Below, piece by piece: positions 33,001 to 40,379 of a stretch of 64,000 nucleotides of DNA. The stretch covers positions 1-64,000 of the forward strand of contig CAIZEI010000182.1 of NCBI GenBank assembly GCA_903931945.1. The letters run 5' to 3'. The number at the start of each line of letters is the position of its first letter. Positions within the stretch are counted from its first letter, which is position 1. This DNA is from an uncultured Hyphomicrobiales bacterium (lineage in GTDB: Bacteria > Pseudomonadota > Alphaproteobacteria > Rhizobiales > Beijerinckiaceae). A program made the translations under genes and the position numbers. Below the pieces are notes generated by a model. It searched no databases and was not told the origin of the DNA. It saw only the letters and a list, made by a program, of their open reading frames with translations.

Positions 33001-34544
33001 CAAAGGGGCTCGCGCTCCATATCGTGCCGTGCAGTCTGTCGATACACAGCGACCACAACCTGTTCGAGCAGTTGGTCCGGAACCTGCTGACGAACGCAAT
33101 CAAATATACCAAAACCGGGAAAGTTCTGCTGGGATGCCGCCGCCGGCGCGGGATTTTGTGCGTTGAAGTGTGGGACACCGGAATCGGGATTCCCGAGAAC
33201 GAATACAAAGCTATCTTCGATGAATATCATCAACTCGACAATGCAGCGCGCGAGCGAAGTCGCGGCCTTGGACTCGGCCTGTCGATCGTGCAGCGCCTTG
33301 GGACTCTCCTCGATCATCGCATCACGGTGCGGTCTCGCCTTGGTAAAGGATCGGTTTTTTCGATTGAAATCAAGCGATCCACATACCCCGCAGTTGCGCT
33401 GGAGGCGCCGCGCTCTTCGACCGGCGATTTGCGAACCGCCGGCAGCGCGCAACGCACGGGCGCGACCCTCATTGTTGAGGACGATCCCGACGTTCGGGAG
33501 CTTCTGGGAATATTTCTTCGGGATTGCGGACACCATACGGCGTCGGCGCCCGACGGGGTCGCGGCGCTGGCTTTGGCCGCCAAAGGTAAAATCGCTCCCG
33601 ATGTCATTCTTGCCGATTACAACCTGCCCAACGGAATGGATGGAATCGAGACGATCTCAGCTCTTCGCGCAAAGCTTGGTCACGAGATTCCCGCCATCAT
33701 TCTGACTGGCGATATTTCGACCGAGACATTGCAGGCGATCGCAGCCTATGGGTGCGAGCAACTCAACAAGCCGGTGAGGTTGCCGGAGCTGACACAGGCG
33801 ATCCAGCGGATTCTCGATAAATCTCCACCCGCTGTTCATGCGCCCGTCGCCGCCAGGCCAGCCGTGACGGCAGACCCCGGGGCGCCAACCATTTTCATTG
33901 TCGACGACGACAGTCATGTGCGCGACGCCATACGCGCTGTCCTCGAGGATGGCGGTCGCGTTGTCGAGGATTATGCTGCCTGCGAAGACTTTCTTGACGC
34001 CTATAGTCCGGGTCGCGACGGATGCCTTCTCGTTGACGCCTGTTTGCCGGGAATGAGTGGTCTGGAATTGCTGAAACGATTGTCCGATATCGGTGGCCGG
34101 CTGCCTTCGATCATGATTACGGGCAATGGCGATGTTCCGATGGCGGTGCAGGCGATGAAGGCCGGAGTGCTCGACTTTATCGAGAAGCCTATCGGCCACG
34201 ACGAACTCGTCGCCAGCGTCGAGCGCGCGCTTGAACAATCGCGGGACGCCGGCAAGATGACTGCTTGGCGCAAGTCCGCCGCGAATCACGTCGCAGATTT
34301 GACGGTGCGGCAGCGTCAAGTCATGGATATGGTGCTCGCCGGCCATCCCAGCAAGAATATCGCTGCCGATCTTGGCATCAGCCAGCGGACTGTCGAAAAC
34401 CATCGCGCCGCAGTGATGCGGCGAACGCGAACCAAGTCACTGCCCGCGCTGGCGCGGCTGGCCCTTGCCGCTGCGTGGAATGGCGCGGAAGTGCCGCTTG
34501 AAGCAGGCAGTAGTCTGCTGGCGGCGCCGAAGGCTCTCGCGTAG
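30090..34544 (+). CDS. CheB-CheR-PAS-histidine kinase-REC-FixJ single-chain phosphorelay
   Basis: Protein of 1484 aa. Order: CheB methylesterase (about 33-215; triad Ser41, His68, Asp160); CheR methyltransferase (about 240-500; IAGCSTGEEAYSIAIL, SCRNLLIYLL); a coiled coil (about 660-750); PAS (about 750-860); HisKA with His888 (AAASHDLRQPLQTL); HATPase (NAIKYTKTG, DTGIGIP, GLGLGLSIV); REC1 with Asp1176; and a full FixJ-type unit, REC2 (Asp1316; PSIMITGNGDVPMAVQAMKA) plus a LuxR-type HTH (KNIAADLGISQRTVENHRAA). ATG 30090 has GGAG 8 nt upstream. CheB-CheR-PAS-kinase hybrids are known; carrying its own FixJ output is unusual. It probably senses, relays and activates transcription in one chain. 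Its stop codon lies in promoter element K. Confidence 0.9.
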   Translation: MSKGHRLEIDAAPSSSSSAHSGKLQTHELSIAFPVVAIGASAGGLEACTKLVTALPADAGMAFVLIQHLDPSHPSMMVELLAERSSIEVLQAADGMRVERGKFYVIPPGRYLAVKDGALQLSQPQARHGARLPFDFFLHSLATESRERAICIVLSGTGADGSIGLRDVKKQGGLVIAQDPVEAGFDGMPRNAINTGLVDLVLSAAQMPAAILNRNAGQRLAATHASPAPARSADVWLPAILDLLRTNTPHDFTSYKRGTLQRRIERRMAMAAIGSGDSNAYIEMLRNDPAELDLLANDLLINVTTFFRDAKVFDLLAKKFVPNLVRAQSGDYTFRVWIAGCSTGEEAYSIAILFREEITASKLNVKLQIFASDVDAEAIAYAREGLYPETVASDISSARLARFFTREDHGYRVAPELRATVVFTVQDVLADPPFSRLDLVSCRNLLIYLLPEAQAKVMSIFHFALREGGLLLLGNSETVGNLGNHFEIAAKAERVFRRIGGGRRDPIGFSMDMADAVRAPARLGSGMAPLRPAVLAALCQRLVAEDYGPAAVLINRKRECLYFSGATDTYLKIAPGNAVHDLLSMAREGVHAKLRSAIQRANDEKKAIIVSGGRMRRDGADRTFSIAVRPVSGEGEELLLVCFIDEHAQGSVASVDRAATPRELSRVAELERELEDARAELQDANRHLETVGEEQKAINEEARSVNEEYQSTNEELTTSKEELQSLNEELTALNSQLQETLERQRTTSNDLQNVLYSTDVATLFLDKALNIRFFTLATKLLFSVLPGDIGRPLADIRSLAVDGNLLNDAKMVLKSSTPIETEIEAGTGAWYLRRILPYRTGDTHVEGVVITFVDITERRHTSEALESARREAMVASLGKSRFLAAASHDLRQPLQTLVLLQGILAKNVQGDKEKKLVGRLGEAAGAMTGMLDALLDINQIEAGAVKPALTTFPLRELFDRLKEEFAYYAHAKGLALHIVPCSLSIHSDHNLFEQLVRNLLTNAIKYTKTGKVLLGCRRRRGILCVEVWDTGIGIPENEYKAIFDEYHQLDNAARERSRGLGLGLSIVQRLGTLLDHRITVRSRLGKGSVFSIEIKRSTYPAVALEAPRSSTGDLRTAGSAQRTGATLIVEDDPDVRELLGIFLRDCGHHTASAPDGVAALALAAKGKIAPDVILADYNLPNGMDGIETISALRAKLGHEIPAIILTGDISTETLQAIAAYGCEQLNKPVRLPELTQAIQRILDKSPPAVHAPVAARPAVTADPGAPTIFIVDDDSHVRDAIRAVLEDGGRVVEDYAACEDFLDAYSPGRDGCLLVDACLPGMSGLELLKRLSDIGGRLPSIMITGNGDVPMAVQAMKAGVLDFIEKPIGHDELVASVERALEQSRDAGKMTAWRKSAANHVADLTVRQRQVMDMVLAGHPSKNIAADLGISQRTVENHRAAVMRRTRTKSLPALARLALAAAWNGAEVPLEAGSSLLAAPKALA

Positions 34545-34582
34545 TTTCCGAAGCTGGCGCTGGAGAGTTCACGGCTTAATGT
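34538..34582 (+). promoter_or_regulatory. Stress-island promoter element K, overlapping the kinase stop codon
   Basis: CGCGTAGTTTCCGAAGCT; its TAG is the stop codon of the giant signalling gene. TAATGT begins 31 nt after the first T of TTCCG. It points at the small gene starting at 34639. Confidence 0.65.
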
Positions 34583-34638
34583 ATGGCGATCGCGCGTCGA
34601 AGGAATATCGATCCGCCTCGACATCCAACGGAGCTGAA

Positions 34639-34854
34639 ATGCATAAGCCAGAGCGGAACCGGATCAGATTTGTCTTCCACGATTCCATCGTCGCACAGGA
34701 GTTGCCTTTCAATGCGACATATGGGGATGTTGCGCGCAGCTGGGCTGAAGTCGCTTCGCAACACTACAGCAATCCCCTGGCTGTCGATGTCAGGATGACG
34801 CGTCCCAGGCGCCCGCATGCGCGTATGCACGCAGCAGCGATGGCCAGCGGCTGA
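34639..34854 (+). CDS. Small conserved hypothetical protein
   Basis: Soluble protein of 71 aa, MHKPERNRIRFVFHDSIVAQ, then ELPFNATYGDVARSWAEVAS. The pattern of a beta strand, then a GATFxDVAR-like helix, recalls small Rhizobiales proteins of unknown function with a ubiquitin-like start. GGAG lies 6 nt before the ATG; the longer frame to 34465 overlaps the kinase gene and is discarded. The C-terminal RMTRPRRPHARMHA is basic. It is driven, by position, by promoter element K. Confidence 0.72.
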   Translation: MHKPERNRIRFVFHDSIVAQELPFNATYGDVARSWAEVASQHYSNPLAVDVRMTRPRRPHARMHAAAMASG

Positions 34855-34922
34855 AGGGTAGGCCGCGTGTGCGTGAATCTGCGTTCGTGGGTCTAAGCGC
34901 GGCAGGATTGGCGCATCGTCCC

Positions 34923-35504
34923 TTAGCGCGAATTCCAAAGCGCAAGGACGGGTGTTTCCGGATGCCTCGGATCATATGACAATATGCTCAGCGATGCCGA
35001 CGCCAGCGGAAAGTGCTGCGCTTCGATCACCGGCAGGCCAATCCATCTCGCGGCGAGGGCGCTTCCGAACTGACCGTGAGAGACCAGCGCTATATCGCCA
35101 CGCAATATCCGCAGGCCCGCGATCAATTTATCAGCGCGGTCGGAAACTTGCGTTGGCGTTTCTCCTTGCGGACAACCGTCCCGAAATACGTTCCAGTCGG
35201 GACGTTCGGCGCGAATATCGATGGTGCGCCGCCCTTCGTAATCGCCATAATCCCATTCATTGAGCTCCGGCCGGGTTATAGCGTTCCGTTTGAGCCCGGC
35301 CAATTGGCAAGTCGCGCGAGCGCGTTGCCGCGAACTGACATACACGTGGACAAAGTGGATGCGTTGGAGACCCGGAGCGAGGCGACGGGCTTCCTCCTCG
35401 CCATGCGCTGTCAGGGGAATATCGGTGCGACCGGTGTGACGGCCAGAGAGCGACCATTCCGTTTCGCCGTGTCGAATGAAGTAAACGCGCGGGGGCTGGC
35501 TCAC
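34923..35504 (-). CDS. Histidine phosphatase family protein
   Basis: Phosphoglycerate-mutase-like phosphatase of 193 aa. The catalytic motif VYFIRHGETEWSLSGRHTGR is at the N-terminus with His12 of the RHG triad; the second His is in IALVSHGQFGSALAARW. The acid residue lies in LNEWDYGDYEGRR. Such short members dephosphorylate small phosphoesters, for example in fructose-2,6-bisphosphatase or alpha-ribazole phosphatase roles. The gene stands alone, convergent with the small protein at 34639. Substrate unknown. Confidence 0.9.
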   Translation of the reverse strand: MSQPPRVYFIRHGETEWSLSGRHTGRTDIPLTAHGEEEARRLAPGLQRIHFVHVYVSSRQRARATCQLAGLKRNAITRPELNEWDYGDYEGRRTIDIRAERPDWNVFRDGCPQGETPTQVSDRADKLIAGLRILRGDIALVSHGQFGSALAARWIGLPVIEAQHFPLASASLSILSYDPRHPETPVLALWNSR

Positions 35505-35717
35505 GGCGTCGCCGCCCGCCGCCGGCTTCTGATCTCCGGCGAGTCCTGGCTATGCTCGACGAGGAATCGGGTGCGCGCGAGCAGCCAATCCCGAACGAGG
35601 CGTAAACGCCTGAGATTGCTTTGCGGTGGATGACGTTCAGCGGGGTTTGGCGCTCTCATGATGAACCTCATATGCGACACGATTTCGCGCCGCGTCCTCG
35701 CGGTTCCAACGAAAGAG

Positions 35718-37649
35718 TTAGCCGGATCGCTGCCTCGACAAGCCAGCGGGTCGCGTCATCGGGAGTTTCACCACAACCGCCGGCCTGTCCAGGACCTCGC
35801 GCACCTTTCCGCCGAGTTGCTCGATCTGGAAAGGTTTGCCGATCAGGTCCTCTCCCGGTTCGAGCGTCGCGTTATGAACAACGGCGTTTGGCGCGTAGCC
35901 CGTCGTAAACAAAACCTTCAAGCCCGGTTGAAGCTTGATCGCCTGCCTCGCCAGATCGCGTCCATTCAGATCGGGCATGACAATGTCCGTGAACAGCAGA
36001 TCGACTGTTGTCGCCTCAGCGAGGCTATCCAGCGCGGCAGGGCCGCCATTGGCGCTCAGAACCGTATATCCAAGTTCCATCAAGGCGTCGACGGTCAGCT
36101 GGCGGACCCGGTCATCATCTTCGACCACCAGAATGACCTCGCTTTTGGCGCCCCCGCGCGCGCTTGCAGCGAGGCTTGGCATGGCGTCGCAGGATTCGTC
36201 GGCGCCATAGTACCTGGGCAAGTACATCTTGACCGAGGTGCCGTGCGAAAGCTCAGAATACACCGCGATATGTCCTCCCGACTGTTTTATGAACCCGAAA
36301 ACCTGGCTCAATCCGAGTCCCGTTCCCTGGCCGGGCGGCTTGGTTGTGAAGAATGGATCAAACACCCTGTCGATCACCTCGCGGCATATGCCCGCGCCCG
36401 TGTCAGTGACGGCGATGAGGACATATTGCCCGATTGCAGCGCCCACATGCGATGAGACGTATTCGTCGTCCAGGTGGGCGTTGCTCGTTTCGATTGTCAG
36501 CCTGCCGCCCTTTGGCATGGCGTCCCGCGCGTTGACCGCAAGATTGAGAATGGCGTTCTCTAGCTGGCTGGGATCGGCGCGCGTGCGCCAGAGGCCGCCG
36601 GAAAGCGCGGTTTCCAGCCGCACGCCTTCGCCCAGCGTCCGCCTGAGGAGCTCGGACATGCCTCCGACCATCCTGTTGGAATCGAGCGAGACAGGCGCGA
36701 GCGGCTGTTGCCGGGCGAACGCCAGCAGACGGTGGGTCAGGGTTGCGGCGCGGTCCGCTCCGTCGAGCGCGCTATCGATATAGCGGTCGATATTCGTGTC
36801 GCCCCGGGCGATCCGGCGCTTGATCAAGCCGAGACTGCTGACAATCACGGCGAGCATGTTGTTAAAGTCATGCGCGAGCCCGCCGGTTAATTGCCCGATT
36901 GCCTCCATCTTCTGCGATTGGCGCAATTGACTTGCCAACTCAACTCCGTGTGCGGCTTCGGCGACAAGTCTCTGGTTGGTCTGACTAAGCACATCGACCG
37001 ATGAGCTGATAGCGCTCAATTGCCTTTGCGCCTGCTGAACGGCGACCAACGCCAGGAACACACCAAAAGCGGTTGCCGCGATGGCGCCCGCGGTCAACCA
37101 GGACGCCGCGCGCGCGGCCGATTGAAACCGGCTCTCCACGACGTCATTCCTGGCGTTAATCAAAGGCGTGACGATATTGCGTATGCGATCCATCGAATTT
37201 TTGCCGGCTTCAATGCCAATGAGCGCCAGGGCCTCATCGGGCCTGTCGGAGTCGTGATAAAGGATTGCGCTCTGGAGGCTCTCAAGCCTCTGCTCAATCA
37301 GGTCTTCCAGATCCGCGATCGGCTTTTGAGTATCTGCATTGCTTCCAATCGTGGATTTCACCGCCACAAGCTCTTTGGCGATGACTGGAAGGGCATTGTT
37401 GTAGGGATCTAGAAAGCTGGCGATTCCGCTTATTTGATACCCGCGCTGGCCCGTCTCGGCATCCTGTAGCGCGCTGAAAAGGCGATACAGGCTTTGACTT
37501 GATTCAACCGATTGCCGGACAGCCTTGTAATCAGCGACCTGCCTTTGGAGAAACCAGACGATGCCCAACAGCATTGCGGCGAGAATGCCAAAACCCAGCA
37601 GCAGCGGCAGCAGATTGTCAGGCTTGGCGCGAGGCTCCGCGCCATTCAT
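35718..37649 (-). CDS. CHASE3 hybrid sensor histidine kinase with C-terminal REC
   Basis: Membrane sensor of 643 aa. TM1 is about residues 13-34 (LLPLLLGFGILAAMLLGIVW), a CHASE3 extracytoplasmic domain about 38-178 (ETGQRGYQISGIASFLDPYN), TM2 about 183-204. The HisKA motif GQLTGGLAHDFNNMLAVIVS carries His260, and the HATPase shows NLAVNARDAMPKGG and FTTKPPGQGTGLGLSQVFGF. The C-terminal REC has Asp555 in DLLFTDIVMPDLNG. ATG 37649 overlaps the stop of the response-regulator gene by 4 bp. The HDFNN-type kinase often acts in stress signalling. The operon is preceded by promoter element L. Confidence 0.92.
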   Translation of the reverse strand: MNGAEPRAKPDNLLPLLLGFGILAAMLLGIVWFLQRQVADYKAVRQSVESSQSLYRLFSALQDAETGQRGYQISGIASFLDPYNNALPVIAKELVAVKSTIGSNADTQKPIADLEDLIEQRLESLQSAILYHDSDRPDEALALIGIEAGKNSMDRIRNIVTPLINARNDVVESRFQSAARAASWLTAGAIAATAFGVFLALVAVQQAQRQLSAISSSVDVLSQTNQRLVAEAAHGVELASQLRQSQKMEAIGQLTGGLAHDFNNMLAVIVSSLGLIKRRIARGDTNIDRYIDSALDGADRAATLTHRLLAFARQQPLAPVSLDSNRMVGGMSELLRRTLGEGVRLETALSGGLWRTRADPSQLENAILNLAVNARDAMPKGGRLTIETSNAHLDDEYVSSHVGAAIGQYVLIAVTDTGAGICREVIDRVFDPFFTTKPPGQGTGLGLSQVFGFIKQSGGHIAVYSELSHGTSVKMYLPRYYGADESCDAMPSLAASARGGAKSEVILVVEDDDRVRQLTVDALMELGYTVLSANGGPAALDSLAEATTVDLLFTDIVMPDLNGRDLARQAIKLQPGLKVLFTTGYAPNAVVHNATLEPGEDLIGKPFQIEQLGGKVREVLDRPAVVVKLPMTRPAGLSRQRSG

Positions 37650-38011
37650 GCCGATGGCGCCGTGGCGAGCGCTCGCTCCATCGCTGAAACAAGCGCGGAT
37701 TCGGTATAGGGTTTCTGAAGCCCCACAGCATCCGGGCAAAGCGTCAGTACGTTTAAAATGTTGCCGCTCACGAACACGTGGGGAACCAGACGCGTCAGGA
37801 GGATCGACTCCATAGCCGCCACGCCGCTTTCATCGCCCAGTTGCGCGTCGACAATCATCATGTCGGGCTGGTGCAGCAACGCCGCCGCAACTGCGCCAGA
37901 TTTGGTTGCCTCGATTGCGCAAACGCCATGACCCATTTCGACGAGCAATTCGCCAAGAAGGAGGCCAATCAGTGCGTCGTCTTCCACAACGAGGACGTTG
38001 AGAGGTTTCAT
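37646..38011 (-). CDS. Single-domain response regulator
   Basis: Receiver-only protein of 121 aa: PLNVLVVEDDALIGLLLGEL with the acidic pocket, phospho-acceptor Asp55 in MMIVDAQLGDESG, Ser/Thr in PHVFVSGN and the conserved Lys in VGLQKPYTE. No output domain. It precedes and overlaps the CHASE3 kinase gene, so it may shuttle phosphoryl groups or tune that kinase. ATG 38011 is chosen over an upstream TTG. Promoter element L lies 72 bp upstream. Confidence 0.9.
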   Translation of the reverse strand: MKPLNVLVVEDDALIGLLLGELLVEMGHGVCAIEATKSGAVAAALLHQPDMMIVDAQLGDESGVAAMESILLTRLVPHVFVSGNILNVLTLCPDAVGLQKPYTESALVSAMERALATAPSA

Positions 38012-38050
38012 TTCAATCGAAGCTCCTGACAAATCGCACCTTTAACGTCA

Positions 38051-38096
38051 TCAATATCCGGTCGTTCCAGCACACAGCAGATTCGGAAACTACTCA
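38051..38096 (-). promoter_or_regulatory. Stress-island promoter element L
   Basis: The minus-strand reading is TGAGTAGTTTCCGAATCT. TATTGA begins 32 nt after the first T of TTCCG. It faces the response regulator/kinase operon 72 bp away, so a two-component system may itself be a regulon member. Confidence 0.72.
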
Positions 38097-38145
38097 CGCG
38101 ACGAGGTCGCGCGCGGTTCAACTGACCCTGGCGTTTGTCGACGCG

Positions 38146-38751
38146 CTATTTCCATGTGAAAATTTCCGGGGGTTTGCGGGGAACCTGGGGTGTCGGAGCC
38201 GCCGGCATTCCCAGTATGATGGGCGCGTAGGCCGTCATTCCAGCGTCAACGCCAAGCTCCTTCTTCCATTCTTGTGTATTCAGCGCGGTCACCGCGAGGC
38301 CGATCACGCAGGCGCCGAGCCCATGCGCGACGCAGGCGAGCAGCAAATTTTCCGCCGCCAGCCAGCAGTCGGCGGCCACAAACGGGCCCATCGACTTTCC
38401 GTAGATAACGATCAACGTGCTGGCGTTATAGAATACGTTGAAATCCCTGGCCGTGAATTGATCGTGAGTCAGCTTGCCGCCGCGAGGATGAATCGGGTCG
38501 ATCCCGCGGGCGAGCAGGTCTTTGACGCAGTTGGAAAGACGGTTCAGCAACACCTTGTCCTGAACGATGGCGAACGCACAGGGCTCTTCATGCATTGCGG
38601 TCGGCGCGTGAACCGCCGCGTCCAGCAGGGCATGGATGGCGGCTTTATCGACTTTTTCATGCGTATAATCGCGCACCGCCCGGCGGCGGTAAATTGCGTC
38701 CATGGCGCTTATGGCGGATTCAGGCGCCATGGGACTGGTCGAAACGCTCAT
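38146..38751 (-). CDS. Nitroreductase family protein
   Basis: FMN-dependent NAD(P)H oxidoreductase of 201 aa. The N-terminal YRRRAVRDYTHEKVDKAAIH and ALLDAAVHAPTAMHEEPCAF contain the phosphate-contacting RRAVR and the A-PTA-x-xEPC motif; CWLAAENLLLACVAHGLGAC is the dimer and FMN helix. GGAG lies 6 nt before ATG 38751. It is 27 bp after a small gene in the same direction, and both probably depend on promoter element M. Natural substrate unknown; quinones, nitroaromatics or redox balancing are possible. Confidence 0.9.
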   Translation of the reverse strand: MSVSTSPMAPESAISAMDAIYRRRAVRDYTHEKVDKAAIHALLDAAVHAPTAMHEEPCAFAIVQDKVLLNRLSNCVKDLLARGIDPIHPRGGKLTHDQFTARDFNVFYNASTLIVIYGKSMGPFVAADCWLAAENLLLACVAHGLGACVIGLAVTALNTQEWKKELGVDAGMTAYAPIILGMPAAPTPQVPRKPPEIFTWK

Positions 38752-38778
38752 GTTATTCTCCGGCGGCAATTGGTCTGG

Positions 38779-39003
38779 TCAGGTGTGAACGCTTGCGTTG
38801 TCTGTGGCCTGCGAAGGGAAGGAATCGCCGACGTCCCGAGCGTTGGACGCACGTGATTGAATTTTCGATCTGCCGCCAGCAGCCGCATACTGCCGCTTCA
38901 AGGTGTCCAGCAGGGCCATTCGGTCGGCATCGCTGGTCGCGGCCGACATCAGCACGCGATACCGGGCTAAATTTTCGTCGTTGACGAAGATGCTCATGTC
39001 CAT
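38779..39003 (-). CDS. Small conserved hypothetical protein
   Basis: Soluble protein of 74 aa. The N-terminal half, MDMSIFVNDENLARYRVLMS then AATSDADRMALLDTLKRQYA, is two helices with the pattern of small Rhizobiales proteins (ENLxRYRxLL...R..LLxLLxEE). The C-terminal half is polar and probably disordered. GGGAGG lies 7 nt before ATG 39003. It opens a two-gene unit with the nitroreductase and has promoter element M 90 bp upstream. Function unknown. Confidence 0.75.
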   Translation of the reverse strand: MDMSIFVNDENLARYRVLMSAATSDADRMALLDTLKRQYAAAGGRSKIQSRASNARDVGDSFPSQATDNASVHT

Positions 39004-39059
39004 GGGCCGCCTCCCAATGTGCGAAAAGCCAGTTGCCGCCTGCGCTTCACAAGCACTCC

Positions 39060-39106
39060 AAGCTAGGACGGTTGGCGCCTCGGGCGGAAGCCTCGGAATC
39101 CACTCA
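39060..39106 (-). promoter_or_regulatory. Stress-island promoter element M
   Basis: The minus-strand reading is TGAGTGGATTCCGAGGCT. TAGCTT begins 33 nt after the first T of TTCCG. It is the last copy seen; none was noticed in the remaining 25 kb. Confidence 0.68.
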
Positions 39107-39392
39107 TATAGGACCTCAATTGCAGAGTTCCTTGTTCCATTGGACCTCGGTCTGCCGGACCTGGACGGAGTGGAGGCCGGGAACGGGCCGTCTCAAACCA
39201 CGAGGGACAGGAATGAGCGCCGTTTGTGTTTCCCTCATGCTTCGAGACGCGCCTGTCCGGCGCTCCCCGGCATGAGGCGAACTGCACCCGATTGCCCTGC
39301 CTGGTTGCCGGGGATAGCTTTCCCCGACAATGACAGTTATGTTGCAATGCGAAAGCCGTCTCCCCGGTTTCACAGTCAGCCCGGAACGCCGC

Positions 39393-40274
39393 ATGACCAT
39401 CCGCCCGCGCCGTAGCGCGTTGTATTTGCCCGGTTCCAACGCTCGCGCGCTCGATAAGGCCCGCGGCCTGCCCGCCGATGTCATCATTATCGACCTGGAA
39501 GACGCCGTCGCGCCTGAAGCCAAAGCGCTGGCCCGCGAGCAGGCCTGCGCGGCTTTGTCGCAAGGCGGTTATGGCGACCGCGAAATGGTGATCCGCATCA
39601 ACTCTCTGGCGAGCGAATGGGGCCATGCGGATATTGCATCTGTGGCAAAATCGGGCGCGCACGCCATTCTTGTCCCAAAAGTTTCGACGCCTGGCGATGT
39701 GATGATGACTGCGGCTGAAATGCGCAAGGCGTGCGCGCCGGACCACCTGCGTCTCTGGATCATGATGGAAACGCCGATGGCGATCCTGAATGCGGATTCG
39801 CTGGTCCGCACAGCCAGAGATCCCAACGCTCGCCTCGATGTACTGGTCATGGGCACGAACGATCTGGCCAGAGAAACCCGCGCCCGCATCACCCCGGGTC
39901 GCGCAGCCTTGTTGCCATGGCTTGCGACCTGCGTTGCGGCGGCTCGCGCCTATGGCGCCGATTTGCTCGATGGCGTTTACGGCGATTTTCGCAATATTGA
40001 AGGACTTCGCGCTGAATGCGAACAGGCCCGCGATATGGGCATGGACGGCAAAACCTTGATCCATCCTGACCAGATCGCGGTCTGCAATGAAACCTTCACG
40101 CCCGACGCGAATGAACTCGCCTGGGCGCGGAAACTTGTCGCCGCCTTCGATGCGCCCGAAAACGCCGCAAAGGGCGCCATCGCCCTTGATGGCCGGATGG
40201 TCGAACGCTTGCACGCCGATATTGCGCGCCGCAATCTCGAAATTGCCGCAGCGATTGCCGGGCGCGCGGTCTAG
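39393..40274 (+). CDS. HpcH/HpaI aldolase family CoA-ester lyase (CitE/malyl-CoA lyase type)
   Basis: TIM-barrel lyase of 293 aa. It starts MTIRPRRSALYLPGSNARAL, the common opening of CitE and L-malyl-CoA lyases. Key motifs are VIIIDLEDAVAPEAKA (metal-binding Asp-Glu-Asp), EMVIRINSL, ILVPKVSTPGD, MMETPMAILN (catalytic Glu), MGTNDLARE and KTLIHPDQI. The 21 residues upstream of ATG 39393 in the open frame are not part of the domain. Activity may be citramalyl-, malyl- or beta-methylmalyl-CoA cleavage; no adjacent gene settles it. Confidence 0.9.
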   Translation: MTIRPRRSALYLPGSNARALDKARGLPADVIIIDLEDAVAPEAKALAREQACAALSQGGYGDREMVIRINSLASEWGHADIASVAKSGAHAILVPKVSTPGDVMMTAAEMRKACAPDHLRLWIMMETPMAILNADSLVRTARDPNARLDVLVMGTNDLARETRARITPGRAALLPWLATCVAAARAYGADLLDGVYGDFRNIEGLRAECEQARDMGMDGKTLIHPDQIAVCNETFTPDANELAWARKLVAAFDAPENAAKGAIALDGRMVERLHADIARRNLEIAAAIAGRAV

Positions 40275-40379
40275 GGCAATCGCATGGAAAGCTTTGCGCG
40301 GTTCGGCTCCCCGTTTTCCGGTTAACCGTTTCGCGTGACAGCCGCATCGTTTATAGAGCGGCGCGACGGAGTTTTGATT

